Assembly: GCA_046233115.1 (NCBI GenBank)
Contig: JBJXHM010000011.1
Coordinates: 124,001 to 188,000 of the forward strand
Reading direction: 5' to 3'
DNA from: JACOMY01 sp046233115
GTDB lineage: Bacteria > Pseudomonadota > Alphaproteobacteria > Kiloniellales > JACOMY01
Length of the DNA stretch: 64,000 nucleotides
Both the position numbers and the translations under genes were made by a program. Below are positions 48,137 through 56,628 of this stretch, in pieces; position 1 is the first letter of the stretch; the number at the start of each line of letters is the position of its first letter. The notes beneath the pieces were generated by a model that made no database searches, was not told the DNA's origin, and saw only the letters and a list, made by a program, of their open reading frames with translations.

Positions 48137-50215
48137 ATGCCGCTCGACGAGACGAAAGCCCGCTGGGTCCACAGCATCTGCCCGCACGACTGCCCCTCGG
48201 TCTGCGCGCTCGAGGTCGAACGCCTCGACGCGCGCCGCATCGGCAAGGTCAGGGGCTCGCGGGTCAACGACTACACCGCAGGCGTGGTCTGCGCCAAGGT
48301 CGCCCGCTATGCCGAGCGGGTGCACCACCCCGACCGCCTGACCCGGCCGCTGCTGCGCGTCGGCGACAAGGGGCAAGGCCGCGCCGCCTACCGCGAGATC
48401 GGCTGGGACGAGGCGCTGGACCGCACGGCCGAGGCCTTCCTGGCGGCCGAGGCGCAGTTCGGCAGCGAGACGGTCTGGCCCTACTACTACGCCGGCACCA
48501 TGGGCTGGGTGCAGCGCGACGGCATCAACCGCCTGCGCCACGCCAAGCGCTACTCGCGCCAGCTCAACACCATCTGCACCATACTGGCCGAGGGCGGCTG
48601 GCTCGCCGGAGTCGGCCGCAAGGCCGGCGTGGACGCGCGCGAGGTCAGGGCGAGCGACCTGATCGTGGTATGGGGCGGCAATCCGGTCTCGACCCAGGTC
48701 AACCTCATGACCCACATCGCCCAGGCCAGGAAGGCGCACGGCGCCAAGCTGGTGGTGGTCGATCCCTACCGCACCCCGACCGCCGAACAGGCCGACCTGC
48801 ACCTGATGGTGAAGCCCGGCACCGACGGGGCGCTGGCCGCCGCTGTCATGCAGGTGCTGCTGACGGAAGGCCTGGCCGACCGCGACTACCTCGCCCGCCT
48901 CACCGACTGGGACGCCGAGGTCGAGGCGCACATCCTGGCCTGCACCCCGGCCTGGGCGGCGGCGATCACCGGGGTGCCCGAGGCGCAGATCCTGGACTTC
49001 GCCAGGCTCTACGGCTCCACCAAGCAGAGCTACATCCGGGTCGGCTACGGCTTCTCGCGCTCGCGCAACGGTGCCGCCTCGGTCCATGCCGTCACCTGCC
49101 TGCCCTCGATGACCGGCGCCTGGGCGGTCGAGGGTGGCGGCGCGCTCTGGGGCCACGGCGCGCTCTACGCGCTGGACCGCCACACCATCGAGGGGCTGGA
49201 CCTGCTGGACCCCACGACCCGGGTGCTGGACCAGTCGCGCTTCGGGGCGGTGCTCACCGGCGACCCGCGCGACCTGGGCGAGGGTCCGCCGGTGACCGCC
49301 TTGTTGATCCAGAACACCAACCCGGCCGTGGTCTGCCCCGACACCACCAAGTGCCTCGAGGGCCTCACCCGCACGGACCTCTTCACCGTCGTGCACGAGC
49401 AGTTCATGACCGAGACGGCGGCCTATGCCGACATCGTGCTGCCGGCCACCACCTTCCTGGAGCATGACGACGTCTACTCCGCCTCCGGCCACACCTATGC
49501 CCAGGTCTCGAAGAAGGTGATCGAGCCGCTGGCCGAGTGCCGCAGCAACCACGAGGTCATCTGCGGTCTGGCCAAGCGGCTGGGCGCCGCGCACCCGGGC
49601 TTCGAGATGACCGCCTGGGAGCTGGTCGAGGACTGCGTGAAGCCGATCGGCCGCGGCAGTGCCGAGGAGATCTACGCCGCCGGCGGCAGCCTGGACTGTG
49701 CCGAGCCCTTCGCCAGCCACCACTTCCTCGACGGCTTCCCACAGGAGGGCGGGCGCTTCCGCTTCAAGGCCAACTGGGCACTGCTGGGCGGCCGCCATGC
49801 CGAGATGCCGCGCCTGCCGGGCCACTTCGAGGCCTTCGACCGCAGCGATCCCGAGCGCCCCTTCCGCCTGGTGGCGGCGCCGGCCCGCACCTTCCTCAAC
49901 ACCTCCTTCACCGAGACCCCCGGCAGCCGCAAGCGGGAGGGCAGCCCCTGTCTCTTGGTGCATCCCGAGGTGCTGGCGCGGCTGGGACTGGCGGCCGGAG
50001 ACCTCGCCCGGATCGGCAATGCGCAAGGAGAGATCCATATTGCGGTCAAGCCCTTCGACGGGGTACAGCCTGACGTGGTGGTCTGCGAGTCGGTCTGGCC
50101 CAATGCCTCCTATCCCGATGGTCGCGGCATCAACGTGCTGATCTCGGCCGAACCGGGCTATCCGCGCGGCGGCGCGGTCATTCACGACACGGCCATCTGG
50201 ATCGCCAAGGCATGA
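48137..50215 (+). CDS. Molybdopterin-dependent oxidoreductase (Mo/W-bisMGD family)
   Basis: This 692-residue member of the DMSO-reductase family has an N-terminal 4Fe-4S domain with CPHDCPSVC and a fourth cysteine in GVVCAKVARYAERVHHP. The molybdopterin-binding domains follow (VVWGGNPVSTQVNLM; VVDPYRTPTAEQADLHL; ALLIQNTNPAVV), and a C-terminal MGD-binding beta-barrel. There is no Tat signal, so it should be cytoplasmic. The ATG at 48137 (MPLDETKARWVHSICPHDC) fits the family; the open frame upstream lies in repeat-containing DNA. The substrate is unknown. Its stop overlaps the mipZ start (ATGA), so the two are co-translated although functionally unrelated. Confidence 0.9.
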   Translation: MPLDETKARWVHSICPHDCPSVCALEVERLDARRIGKVRGSRVNDYTAGVVCAKVARYAERVHHPDRLTRPLLRVGDKGQGRAAYREIGWDEALDRTAEAFLAAEAQFGSETVWPYYYAGTMGWVQRDGINRLRHAKRYSRQLNTICTILAEGGWLAGVGRKAGVDAREVRASDLIVVWGGNPVSTQVNLMTHIAQARKAHGAKLVVVDPYRTPTAEQADLHLMVKPGTDGALAAAVMQVLLTEGLADRDYLARLTDWDAEVEAHILACTPAWAAAITGVPEAQILDFARLYGSTKQSYIRVGYGFSRSRNGAASVHAVTCLPSMTGAWAVEGGGALWGHGALYALDRHTIEGLDLLDPTTRVLDQSRFGAVLTGDPRDLGEGPPVTALLIQNTNPAVVCPDTTKCLEGLTRTDLFTVVHEQFMTETAAYADIVLPATTFLEHDDVYSASGHTYAQVSKKVIEPLAECRSNHEVICGLAKRLGAAHPGFEMTAWELVEDCVKPIGRGSAEEIYAAGGSLDCAEPFASHHFLDGFPQEGGRFRFKANWALLGGRHAEMPRLPGHFEAFDRSDPERPFRLVAAPARTFLNTSFTETPGSRKREGSPCLLVHPEVLARLGLAAGDLARIGNAQGEIHIAVKPFDGVQPDVVVCESVWPNASYPDGRGINVLISAEPGYPRGGAVIHDTAIWIAKA

Positions 50216-51084
50216 GCTCGATGAAGCGTCCCTACATCATCGTCTTCGGTAACGAGAAGGGCGGGTCCGGCAAGTCGACCACGGCGCTGCACATCATGGT
50301 GTCGCTGCTGCGCCAGGGGAAGGCGGTCGGCTCGATCGACATCGACGCCCGCCAGGGCACGCTCTCGCGCTATCTGGAGAACCGCCAGATCTTCATGCGC
50401 GATACCGGCATCCGCCTGCCGATGCCGCAGAACCAGCGGCTCTACCGCTCCGAGGCCGACAGCCGCAGCGAGGCCGAGGCGGAAGAGCGCGAGCGCCTGG
50501 ACGCGGCACTGGCGGGGCTCGCCGGCAAGGACTTCGTGGTGATCGACACGCCGGGCAGCGACACCTACCTCTCGCGCCTGGTGCACCAGCGCGCCGATAC
50601 CCTGATCACGCCGCTCAACGACTCCTTCATCGACCTGGACCTCTTGGGCAAGGTCGACCGCGACGGCCGCAAGATCCGTGAACTCAGCGTCTACAGCCAG
50701 ATGGTGTGGGAACAGCGCCAGGTCCGCGCCCGCGAGGGCGGCCGGCCGATCGACTGGATCGTGATGCGCAACCGCATGTCGCAGCTCGACGCCCGCAACA
50801 AGCGCGATATCGCCGAGGTGCTGCCGGTGCTGGCCAAGCGCATCGGCTTCCGCCTCGCCCCCGGCTTCTCCGAGCGCGTGATCTTCCGCGAACTCTTCGT
50901 CAAGGGCCTGACCCTGCTGGACCTGAAGCAGAGCAAGACGGCGATGACCATGAGCCACGTCGCCGCCCGCAACGAGGTGCGCACCCTGCTGGAGATCATG
51001 GCGCTGCCCGGCGTCGCCGTCACCACCCCGGAGGCGACGCCAGCCCCCAGCCCCGGCGAACGCGTCCGGGTGTCCCAGCACTGA
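50212..51084 (+). CDS. mipZ: Division-plane positioning ATPase MipZ
   Basis: This 290-residue ParA/MinD-type ATPase inhibits FtsZ near the chromosome poles in alphaproteobacteria. It has a deviant Walker A (NEKGGSGKSTTALH) at residues 13-26, switch I (DIDARQGTLSRY) and the Walker B/switch II region (VVIDTPGSDTYLSRLVHQRAD), followed by PLNDSFIDLDLLGKVD typical of MipZ. The C-terminal 20 residues are proline-rich and variable. Start at 50212 gives an ATGA overlap with the oxidoreductase; an ATG three codons later is also possible. Confidence 0.94.
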   Translation: MSSMKRPYIIVFGNEKGGSGKSTTALHIMVSLLRQGKAVGSIDIDARQGTLSRYLENRQIFMRDTGIRLPMPQNQRLYRSEADSRSEAEAEERERLDAALAGLAGKDFVVIDTPGSDTYLSRLVHQRADTLITPLNDSFIDLDLLGKVDRDGRKIRELSVYSQMVWEQRQVRAREGGRPIDWIVMRNRMSQLDARNKRDIAEVLPVLAKRIGFRLAPGFSERVIFRELFVKGLTLLDLKQSKTAMTMSHVAARNEVRTLLEIMALPGVAVTTPEATPAPSPGERVRVSQH

Positions 51085-51267
51085 GGTACCGCAAGCGCCA
51101 ATCGCTATATTTCCCAAGCGGATCGCTGCTGCAGGCAATTCCCTCGGGCAGGGCTTTGCTCTAAGGTCATCGGTCCTGGCGGCGGCCCGAGGCTGTCGGC
51201 GGAGGCTCTGCGGCCCTACATAGTCCGGGCAGCAGCTCTGATCCGTGGAGATGGAGGTCTCTCGACC

Positions 51268-51978
51268 ATGGCGAGAGAGGTAACGCGGCCCGGCAGCGGC
51301 ACGCCGGAGGTCAGCAAGGACAGCGAGGTCGATTCCTTCCTCGCCAAGCTGCAGGCGCGCGGCGGCGAGGCCGGCGGCGGCCGCCTGATCTTCGCGTTGG
51401 ACGCCACCGCCAGCCGCCAGCCCTCCTGGGACCGCGCCAGTCACCTGCAGGCCGAGATGTTCACCGCCGCGCACGGCCTGGGCGGGCTCGCGGTCCAGCT
51501 CGTCTTCTACCGCGGCTACCGCGAGTGTAAGGCCAGTCCCTGGCTCTACGATTCGGCCGAGCTGCTGCGCCGCATGACCTCGGTCACCTGCCGCGCCGGG
51601 CACACCCAGATCGAGCGAATCCTGCGCCACGCCGCCAAGGAAACCCGCAAGGCCAAGGTCGACGCCCTGGTCTTCGTCGGCGACGCGCTGGAGGAGGCGA
51701 TCGACGACCTGGGCGATGCTGCCGGCGAGCTGGGCCTCCTGGGCCTGCCCTGCTTCATGTTCCAGGAGGGCCGCGACCCGCGGGTTCGCCGAGCCTTCGA
51801 GGAGGTCGCCAAGCTCTCCGGCGGGGCTTGCTGCAGCTTCGATGCCAGCAGCGCCCAGCATCTGCGCGACCTGCTGGGCGCGGTCGCCGCCTATGCCGCG
51901 GGCGGGCGGCGCGCGCTGCTCGACTACGGCGCCAAACGGGAAGGCCCGGTGGCGCTGCTGACCCGGCAGGTGCGCTGA
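51268..51978 (+). CDS. VWA-like protein upstream of a DnaJ-domain gene
   Basis: This 236-residue protein has a von Willebrand A-like fold. The strand LIFALDATAS carries a DxTxS metal-site motif, a helix with RASHLQAEMF follows, and the later strand VDALVFVGDALEE has the typical helical continuation. There is no signal peptide or membrane helix. The stop overlaps the start of the DnaJ-like membrane protein (TGATG), so both are made together and probably interact. Molecular role is unknown; proteins of this type occur beside mipZ in related bacteria. Confidence 0.72.
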   Translation: MAREVTRPGSGTPEVSKDSEVDSFLAKLQARGGEAGGGRLIFALDATASRQPSWDRASHLQAEMFTAAHGLGGLAVQLVFYRGYRECKASPWLYDSAELLRRMTSVTCRAGHTQIERILRHAAKETRKAKVDALVFVGDALEEAIDDLGDAAGELGLLGLPCFMFQEGRDPRVRRAFEEVAKLSGGACCSFDASSAQHLRDLLGAVAAYAAGGRRALLDYGAKREGPVALLTRQVR

Positions 51979-52676
51979 TGCCCTATGTGCTGCTGGGCCT
52001 GGCCCTGCTGGTCGGCGGCGTGCTGATCGCCTACTGGTTCAGCAAGGCCGATCCGAAGCAGGTCGCCAAGACCCTGAAGATCACCGCGGTGGTGCTCCTG
52101 GGCGGGCTCGGCATCCTGCTGGTGGTCGCGCGCCAGGTGCAGCTTCTGGCCGCCCTGCCGATCCTGGCCGGCCTGCTCTGGAAGCTCTGGCCGCTGTTCA
52201 ACCGCATGGGCAAGCGCCTCTCCGGCGGTCAGTCGGGCTCCGACGTCCGCACCCGCTTCTTCGCCATGCACCTGGACCATGCCAGCGGCCACGTCGACGG
52301 CGAGGTCCTGGTCGGAGTCTTCGCCGGTCGCCGCCTGTCGGAGCTGAGCATCGCCGAGTTGCAGCAACTTCACGGCGACGTCTCGGGCGACCCGCAGTCC
52401 CTGGCCCTGATCGAAGCCTATCTCGACCGACGTGACCCCGACTGGCGGGGAGCCGGCGCCGGTGGGGGGCGCTCGGGCAGGACTTCCTCTGCCGCCATGT
52501 CGGCGGAGGAGGCCTACGAGATCCTGGGGCTCAGCCCCGGCGCCAGCGCCGAGGAGATCCGCCGCGCCCACCGCCGCCTGATGCAAAAGCTGCACCCCGA
52601 CGCCGGCGGGTCCGACTGGCTGGCCGCCAAGCTGAACGCGGCCAAGGAGTTGCTGCTGCAGAGTGGGAGCCGCTGA
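51978..52676 (+). CDS. Membrane-anchored DnaJ-domain protein (TIM14/DjlA-like)
   Basis: This 232-residue protein has one or two N-terminal membrane helices (YVLLGLALLVGGVLIAYWF; ITAVVLLGGLGILLVVA), a middle cytoplasmic region and a C-terminal J domain at about residues 175-230 (AYEILGLSPGASAEEIRRAHR, then the HPD motif in KLHPDAGGS). The C-terminal J domain on a membrane anchor is the layout of TIM14/Pam18-type proteins, which recruit DnaK to a membrane site. It is coupled by a TGATG overlap to the VWA-like gene. Confidence 0.86.
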   Translation: MPYVLLGLALLVGGVLIAYWFSKADPKQVAKTLKITAVVLLGGLGILLVVARQVQLLAALPILAGLLWKLWPLFNRMGKRLSGGQSGSDVRTRFFAMHLDHASGHVDGEVLVGVFAGRRLSELSIAELQQLHGDVSGDPQSLALIEAYLDRRDPDWRGAGAGGGRSGRTSSAAMSAEEAYEILGLSPGASAEEIRRAHRRLMQKLHPDAGGSDWLAAKLNAAKELLLQSGSR

Positions 52677-52680
52677 GGAG

Positions 52681-52728
52681 CGGCGGCTCGAACGGCGGCT
52701 CGAACGGCGGCTCGAACGGCGGCTCGAA
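52681..52728. repeat. 12-bp tandem repeat (4 copies)
   Basis: The unit CGGCGGCTCGAA is repeated exactly four times from 5 bases after the dnaJ-like stop, with a degenerate fifth unit after it. Copy number is likely to vary between strains by slippage. No coding role is apparent. Confidence 0.9.
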
Positions 52729-52862
52729 TGGCGGCGAAAGGCCTCTCCTGGCGGCTCGAGTCCTATGCAGGACCCTCCCGCCTACCCATTTATTCCGAAG
52801 TTTCGACCGGTTGGCCGATCAACCCTACCAGCGTCGCCCGCGGGCGAGCAGCAGAGGCCCCG

Positions 52863-53075
52863 ATGAGAGTAAGTGATTGGATTGTTCAGCATAGCGGCAG
52901 CCCCTACGACGATCTCAGGGACTATGCCGAGGAATGGCTCGAGGCCGAAGCCACCAAGCGCTGGGCCGAGGAGCAGTTGAAGCTGCTGGTACCGGCCGAC
53001 AGCGAGGCCTCGGTCGGCCCCTACCGGATCAGACGTATCGGCGATAGCCTGACGATCGAGTCTCTGCCGCACTAG
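52863..53075 (+). CDS. Small conserved-looking protein, 70 residues
   Basis: This short ORF runs from ATG 52863 (MRVSDWIVQHSGSPYDDLRD) to 53075, with AGAGG about 7 bases upstream. The first half is predicted helical and acidic (YAEEWLEAEATKRWAEEQLKL) and the second half has beta-like strands (VGPYRIRRIGDSLTIESL). No signal peptide or membrane segment is present. It is not recognised. A perfect 14-bp palindrome (TCGCCCGCGGGCGA, 52834-52847) lies just upstream and might be an operator. Codon use is like the neighbours, supporting a real gene. Confidence 0.55.
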   Translation: MRVSDWIVQHSGSPYDDLRDYAEEWLEAEATKRWAEEQLKLLVPADSEASVGPYRIRRIGDSLTIESLPH

Positions 53076-53216
53076 CTCCCCGCCCAGCCGCCCCCATAGC
53101 GCCTTGATCTTTCGGCAAATCACGGTTGCAGCCAATTCCATCCGCTGCAGGTTTGCTTTAGACAACCAGGAGAGCGCGGTCATCCGGCCGGCGCGCTGGG
53201 CGACGTGGGGGAAGAC

Positions 53217-55526
53217 ATGCCAAAGGTCGATACGCAGTATGTGGGTGAAGCCTGGTCGCAGGCCATGCCCTGCAGCGATCCCGTGCTGTTCGGAAGCGCC
53301 ACGATCAGCCCCGCAGGCGGCTTCGAGGCGCGCAGCCTGCAGACCTTCACCCTGACCTACACCTGCGGGCGCTACGGCCTGGACGACACCGGCGCGATCA
53401 AGATCTCGCACCGCTTCTCGACCGACTGGGGCTACCTTCAGACCGAGGACCCGACCGACTACAACTACGTGACCGCGGTGGCCAGCAACGGCTCCCGACT
53501 GCAGCTCCACTACCAGTACGGCGGCGAGCTGCGGCCCTGGTACCGCTCGCTGACCGCCATCGTGCGTGGTCCCGGCCTCTTCGAGGGCGACACCATCACC
53601 GTGATCTTCGGCGACCGCTCCGGCGGCTCGCCCGGCCTGAAGCTGCAAACCTTCTGCGAGAGCGCGTCCGAGTTCCGGGTGATGGTCGACGTCTGCGCCA
53701 CCGGCCACTTCCTGCCGATCGTCGAATCGCCCGCGATCGCCGTCGTGCCCGGCCCGCCCGCGGTCTGGAAGGCCGTGCTGCCGAGCTTGCGCCGCCCCTG
53801 GGAGGTCTTCCGGCTGGGCATCAAGGCGGAGGACCTCTGGGGCAATCCCACCGACCAGGCCGAAGCCGAGCTGCTGCTCAAGCCCTCGATCCCGGTCAAG
53901 GGCCTGCCGGAGGTGATCTACTACGAACGTGGCCAGCGCGCCCACGTGATCGAGGGGCTGCAGATGCTGGAAGAGGGAGTCTTGCGCATCGAGGTGCAGG
54001 ACAGGACCGGCAAGCGCCTGGCGCTCTCCAACCCGCTCATGATGCACAAGGGACACAACGCCGGCTTCTGGGGCGACATGCACGGGCAGAGCGGCGAGTC
54101 CTTCGGCATCAACACCGCGCGGGAGTACTTCGACTTCGCGCGCAACATCTCCTTCCTCGACGCGACCAGCCACCAGGCCAACGACTTCCAGGTGAACAAC
54201 AGTTTCTGGGCCCTGGTGAACGAGCTGAGCGCGGAATACCACGAGGACGGGCGCTTCGTGGCCTATCCCGGCTACGAGTGGTCGGGCAACACCGCCGTCG
54301 GCGGCGACCGCAACGTCTTCTTCCGACACGAGGGGCGGCAGATCCACCGCTCCTCACACGCGCTGCTGCCGGACCGCAGTGACATCCACACCGATGCGCC
54401 GACGGCAGCTCAGCTCTTTCACACCTTGAAGGACGAGGACTGCGTGATCTACGCCCACGTCGGCGGCCGCTATGCCGACATCGCCCAGGCGCACGACCCG
54501 CGCCTGGAGACGGCGATGGAGATCCACTCGGCCTGGGGCACCTTCGAGTGGCTGCTGACCGACGGCTTCGCGCTGGGCCACCGCAGCGGCGTGGTCTGCA
54601 ACAGCGACGGCCACAAGGGCCGGCCCGGTGCCAGCTATCCCGGTGCGGCCACCTTCGGCGCCTACGGCGGCCTCACCTGCTTCCTCACCCACGAGCTGAC
54701 GCGCGAGGCCTTCTTCGAGTGCCTGCGCCGACGCCACCACTACGGCACCAGCGGCAATCGCCTGCACCTGGACGTCCGCGCCCGCTTCAAGGAAACCGCG
54801 ACCCTGTTCGAGCGCGACCCGCGCTACTTCAAGGTGCCCGGACTGCCAGTGCACGAGGCGATGATGGGCGACATCGTCCACAGCGAGCAGGAGACGGTGC
54901 GCATCGACATCGACTGCAAGGCCCAGGCGCCGATCGAGCGGATCGACATCCTGAACGGCAAGGACACGGTCCGGACCCTGCGCCCCTACGGCTGGTCCGA
55001 GGTGGGCTCGCGCATCCGGGTGATCTGGCAGGGCGCCGAGTATCGCGGCCGCGGCCGCCAGACCAACTGGAAGGGCAGCCTCAAGCTCAGCGGCGGCAAG
55101 ATCCTGCGCATCGCCCCGATCAACGCCTGGAACCACGAGCGCCCGACCGAGCTCAAGGGCGACGACCTGGTGACCTTCGACACGCTCACCACCGGCAACT
55201 TCGGCGGCTTCGACGCCTGGATCGAGGAGGGCCCAGACAGTCGGATCGAGATCGAGACCGGCGTCGTCTCCGGCGTCTTCCCGCTCTCCGAGATCGGGCT
55301 GGAGGACAGCGTGCTGGAGGGCGGTGGGCTGGAGCGCCGGATCCGCGTCTTCCGCCTGCCGGAAGAGCTCTCGGTCTGGGACCTGCAGGAGAGTGTCACC
55401 CTGGACCTCAAGCCGGTCGGCGACAATCCGATCTGGCTGCGGGTCACCACCGAGGACGGTTTCAACGCCTGGTCCAGCCCGATCTTCCTCTATCGCAGCC
55501 ACCCCGATCCCCTGTTCGGTTCATAG
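53217..55526 (+). CDS. DUF3604 family protein (PHP-like metal-dependent hydrolase fold)
   Basis: This 769-residue protein has an N-terminal beta-rich half. From about residue 280 the DUF3604 core follows, with histidine-containing motifs of PHP-type hydrolases: GFWGDMHGQSGESFG, DATSHQANDF, YPGYEWSGN, DCVIYAHVGGRYAD, MEIHSAWGTFEW and VVCNSDGHKGRPGASYPG. These supply the likely metal ligands. The C-terminal part is again beta-rich. Family members are found in operons for varied catabolic functions, and no specific reaction is established. The ATG at 53217 follows GGGGGAAG; a GTG four codons earlier is less likely. It has no signal peptide and appears monocistronic. Confidence 0.85.
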   Translation: MPKVDTQYVGEAWSQAMPCSDPVLFGSATISPAGGFEARSLQTFTLTYTCGRYGLDDTGAIKISHRFSTDWGYLQTEDPTDYNYVTAVASNGSRLQLHYQYGGELRPWYRSLTAIVRGPGLFEGDTITVIFGDRSGGSPGLKLQTFCESASEFRVMVDVCATGHFLPIVESPAIAVVPGPPAVWKAVLPSLRRPWEVFRLGIKAEDLWGNPTDQAEAELLLKPSIPVKGLPEVIYYERGQRAHVIEGLQMLEEGVLRIEVQDRTGKRLALSNPLMMHKGHNAGFWGDMHGQSGESFGINTAREYFDFARNISFLDATSHQANDFQVNNSFWALVNELSAEYHEDGRFVAYPGYEWSGNTAVGGDRNVFFRHEGRQIHRSSHALLPDRSDIHTDAPTAAQLFHTLKDEDCVIYAHVGGRYADIAQAHDPRLETAMEIHSAWGTFEWLLTDGFALGHRSGVVCNSDGHKGRPGASYPGAATFGAYGGLTCFLTHELTREAFFECLRRRHHYGTSGNRLHLDVRARFKETATLFERDPRYFKVPGLPVHEAMMGDIVHSEQETVRIDIDCKAQAPIERIDILNGKDTVRTLRPYGWSEVGSRIRVIWQGAEYRGRGRQTNWKGSLKLSGGKILRIAPINAWNHERPTELKGDDLVTFDTLTTGNFGGFDAWIEEGPDSRIEIETGVVSGVFPLSEIGLEDSVLEGGGLERRIRVFRLPEELSVWDLQESVTLDLKPVGDNPIWLRVTTEDGFNAWSSPIFLYRSHPDPLFGS

Positions 55527-55621
55527 GCACCGCCGCGGCATGCGGTTGCAGGGAGAAGGCCGCGGCCATCGGCTAGAAGAGGTCCGGTAAAGACCGCGCC
55601 AACACCCTCTGGAGAACCCGC

Positions 55622-56476
55622 ATGTCGAGAACCGTCTTCATCAACGGCCGTTACTGCCCCGAGGAAGAGGCCCAGGTCTCCATCTTCGACCGCGGTCTGC
55701 TCTTCGCCGACGCGATCTACGAGGTGGCGGCGGTGATGGACGGCAAGCTGCTGGACTTCGCCTCGCACCTGGCGCGGCTGGACCGCTCGCTGGTCGAGAT
55801 GGACATGCCGGCACCGATGACCCACGATGAGATCCTGGCGATGATGCGCAAGCTGGTGAGCGCCAACGGCATCGAGGAGGGCTTGGTCTACCTGCAGGTG
55901 ACCCGCGGCAGCAGTGGTGATCGCGACTTCGTGCCGGAGAAGGGGATGACGCCGACGGTCTTCGCCTTCACCCAGACCCAGTCGGCTGCCGCCGCGGAGA
56001 AGCGCGAGCATGGCATCACGATGTACAGCTACCCCGACCTGCGCTGGGCGCGGCGCGACATCAAGACGGTCGGCCTGATGGGCAGCGTCTTTGCCAAGTC
56101 GGCGGTGAAGCCGAAGGGCGCGGGCGAGGCGCTGCTGCACGAGAACGGCGTCGTCACCGAGGGCGGGGCCACCAGCTTCTACATCGTGAAGGACGGCAAG
56201 CTGATCACCCGCCCGCTCTCCAACGCGATCCTGCCGGGCTGCACCCGCAAGGCGCTGCTGAGCCTGCTCGCCAGCGACGCGGTCGTCCTCGACGAGCGGC
56301 TCTTCACCCTGGAGGAGACCCTGGCCGCGGACGAGGCCTTCATCACCGGCGCCTCGACCTACGTGACCCCGGTGGTCGCGATCGACGACGTGACCCTGGG
56401 CAACGGCGAGCCGGGGCCGATCACCCGGCGCATGCAGCAGCTTTACATGGAGCACGCCAAAGAGGACGCGATCTGA
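55622..56476 (+). CDS. D-amino-acid transaminase-like class IV aminotransferase
   Basis: This 284-residue fold-type IV PLP enzyme has SIFDRGLLFADAIYEVAAVMDG at the start, as in bacterial D-amino acid aminotransferases. The PLP lysine lies in RRDIKTVGLMGSVFAK. A late segment, LITRPLSNAILPGCTRKALLSLL, provides the phosphate cup. D-amino acid transaminases interconvert D-Ala and D-Glu for cell-wall precursors; D-Ala-D-Ala ligase lies 5 kb away, which is suggestive but not proof. It may instead act on branched-chain or other amino acids. The gene starts 95 bases after the DUF3604 gene. Confidence 0.85.
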   Translation: MSRTVFINGRYCPEEEAQVSIFDRGLLFADAIYEVAAVMDGKLLDFASHLARLDRSLVEMDMPAPMTHDEILAMMRKLVSANGIEEGLVYLQVTRGSSGDRDFVPEKGMTPTVFAFTQTQSAAAAEKREHGITMYSYPDLRWARRDIKTVGLMGSVFAKSAVKPKGAGEALLHENGVVTEGGATSFYIVKDGKLITRPLSNAILPGCTRKALLSLLASDAVVLDERLFTLEETLAADEAFITGASTYVTPVVAIDDVTLGNGEPGPITRRMQQLYMEHAKEDAI

Positions 56477-56498
56477 ACGCAAGCACGGTCGCACCTCG

Positions 56499-56604
56499 GA
56501 GCGCGTTGCGCGTGAGCTGAACCGGCACCGGCCCGCACCCCCGCCCGGCCGCCCAGTTCCAGGATACTCTCGTGGGCGGCCGGGCGGGGGTGCAGACCGG
56601 TGCC
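56499..56604. repeat. Dispersed element B, copy 2, with 32-bp stem
   Basis: Left arm 56524-56555 and right arm 56573-56604 are complementary at 30 of 32 positions, with a 17-base loop (GTTCCAGGATACTCTCG). The copy at 35321-35437 shares the left part and loop but its right arm has diverged. The hairpin ends 24 bases before the sulfotransferase start codon, so it would lie in the 5' untranslated region or act as a terminator for the upstream gene. Confidence 0.85.
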
Positions 56605-56628
56605 ATGCGAGCCAAGGGGCTTTGAGGA

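Noticed and set aside
47954..50185. A 743-codon leftward frame antisense to the molybdopterin oxidoreductase
   Set aside because: The rightward frame has clear cysteine and cofactor motifs; the antisense product has none.
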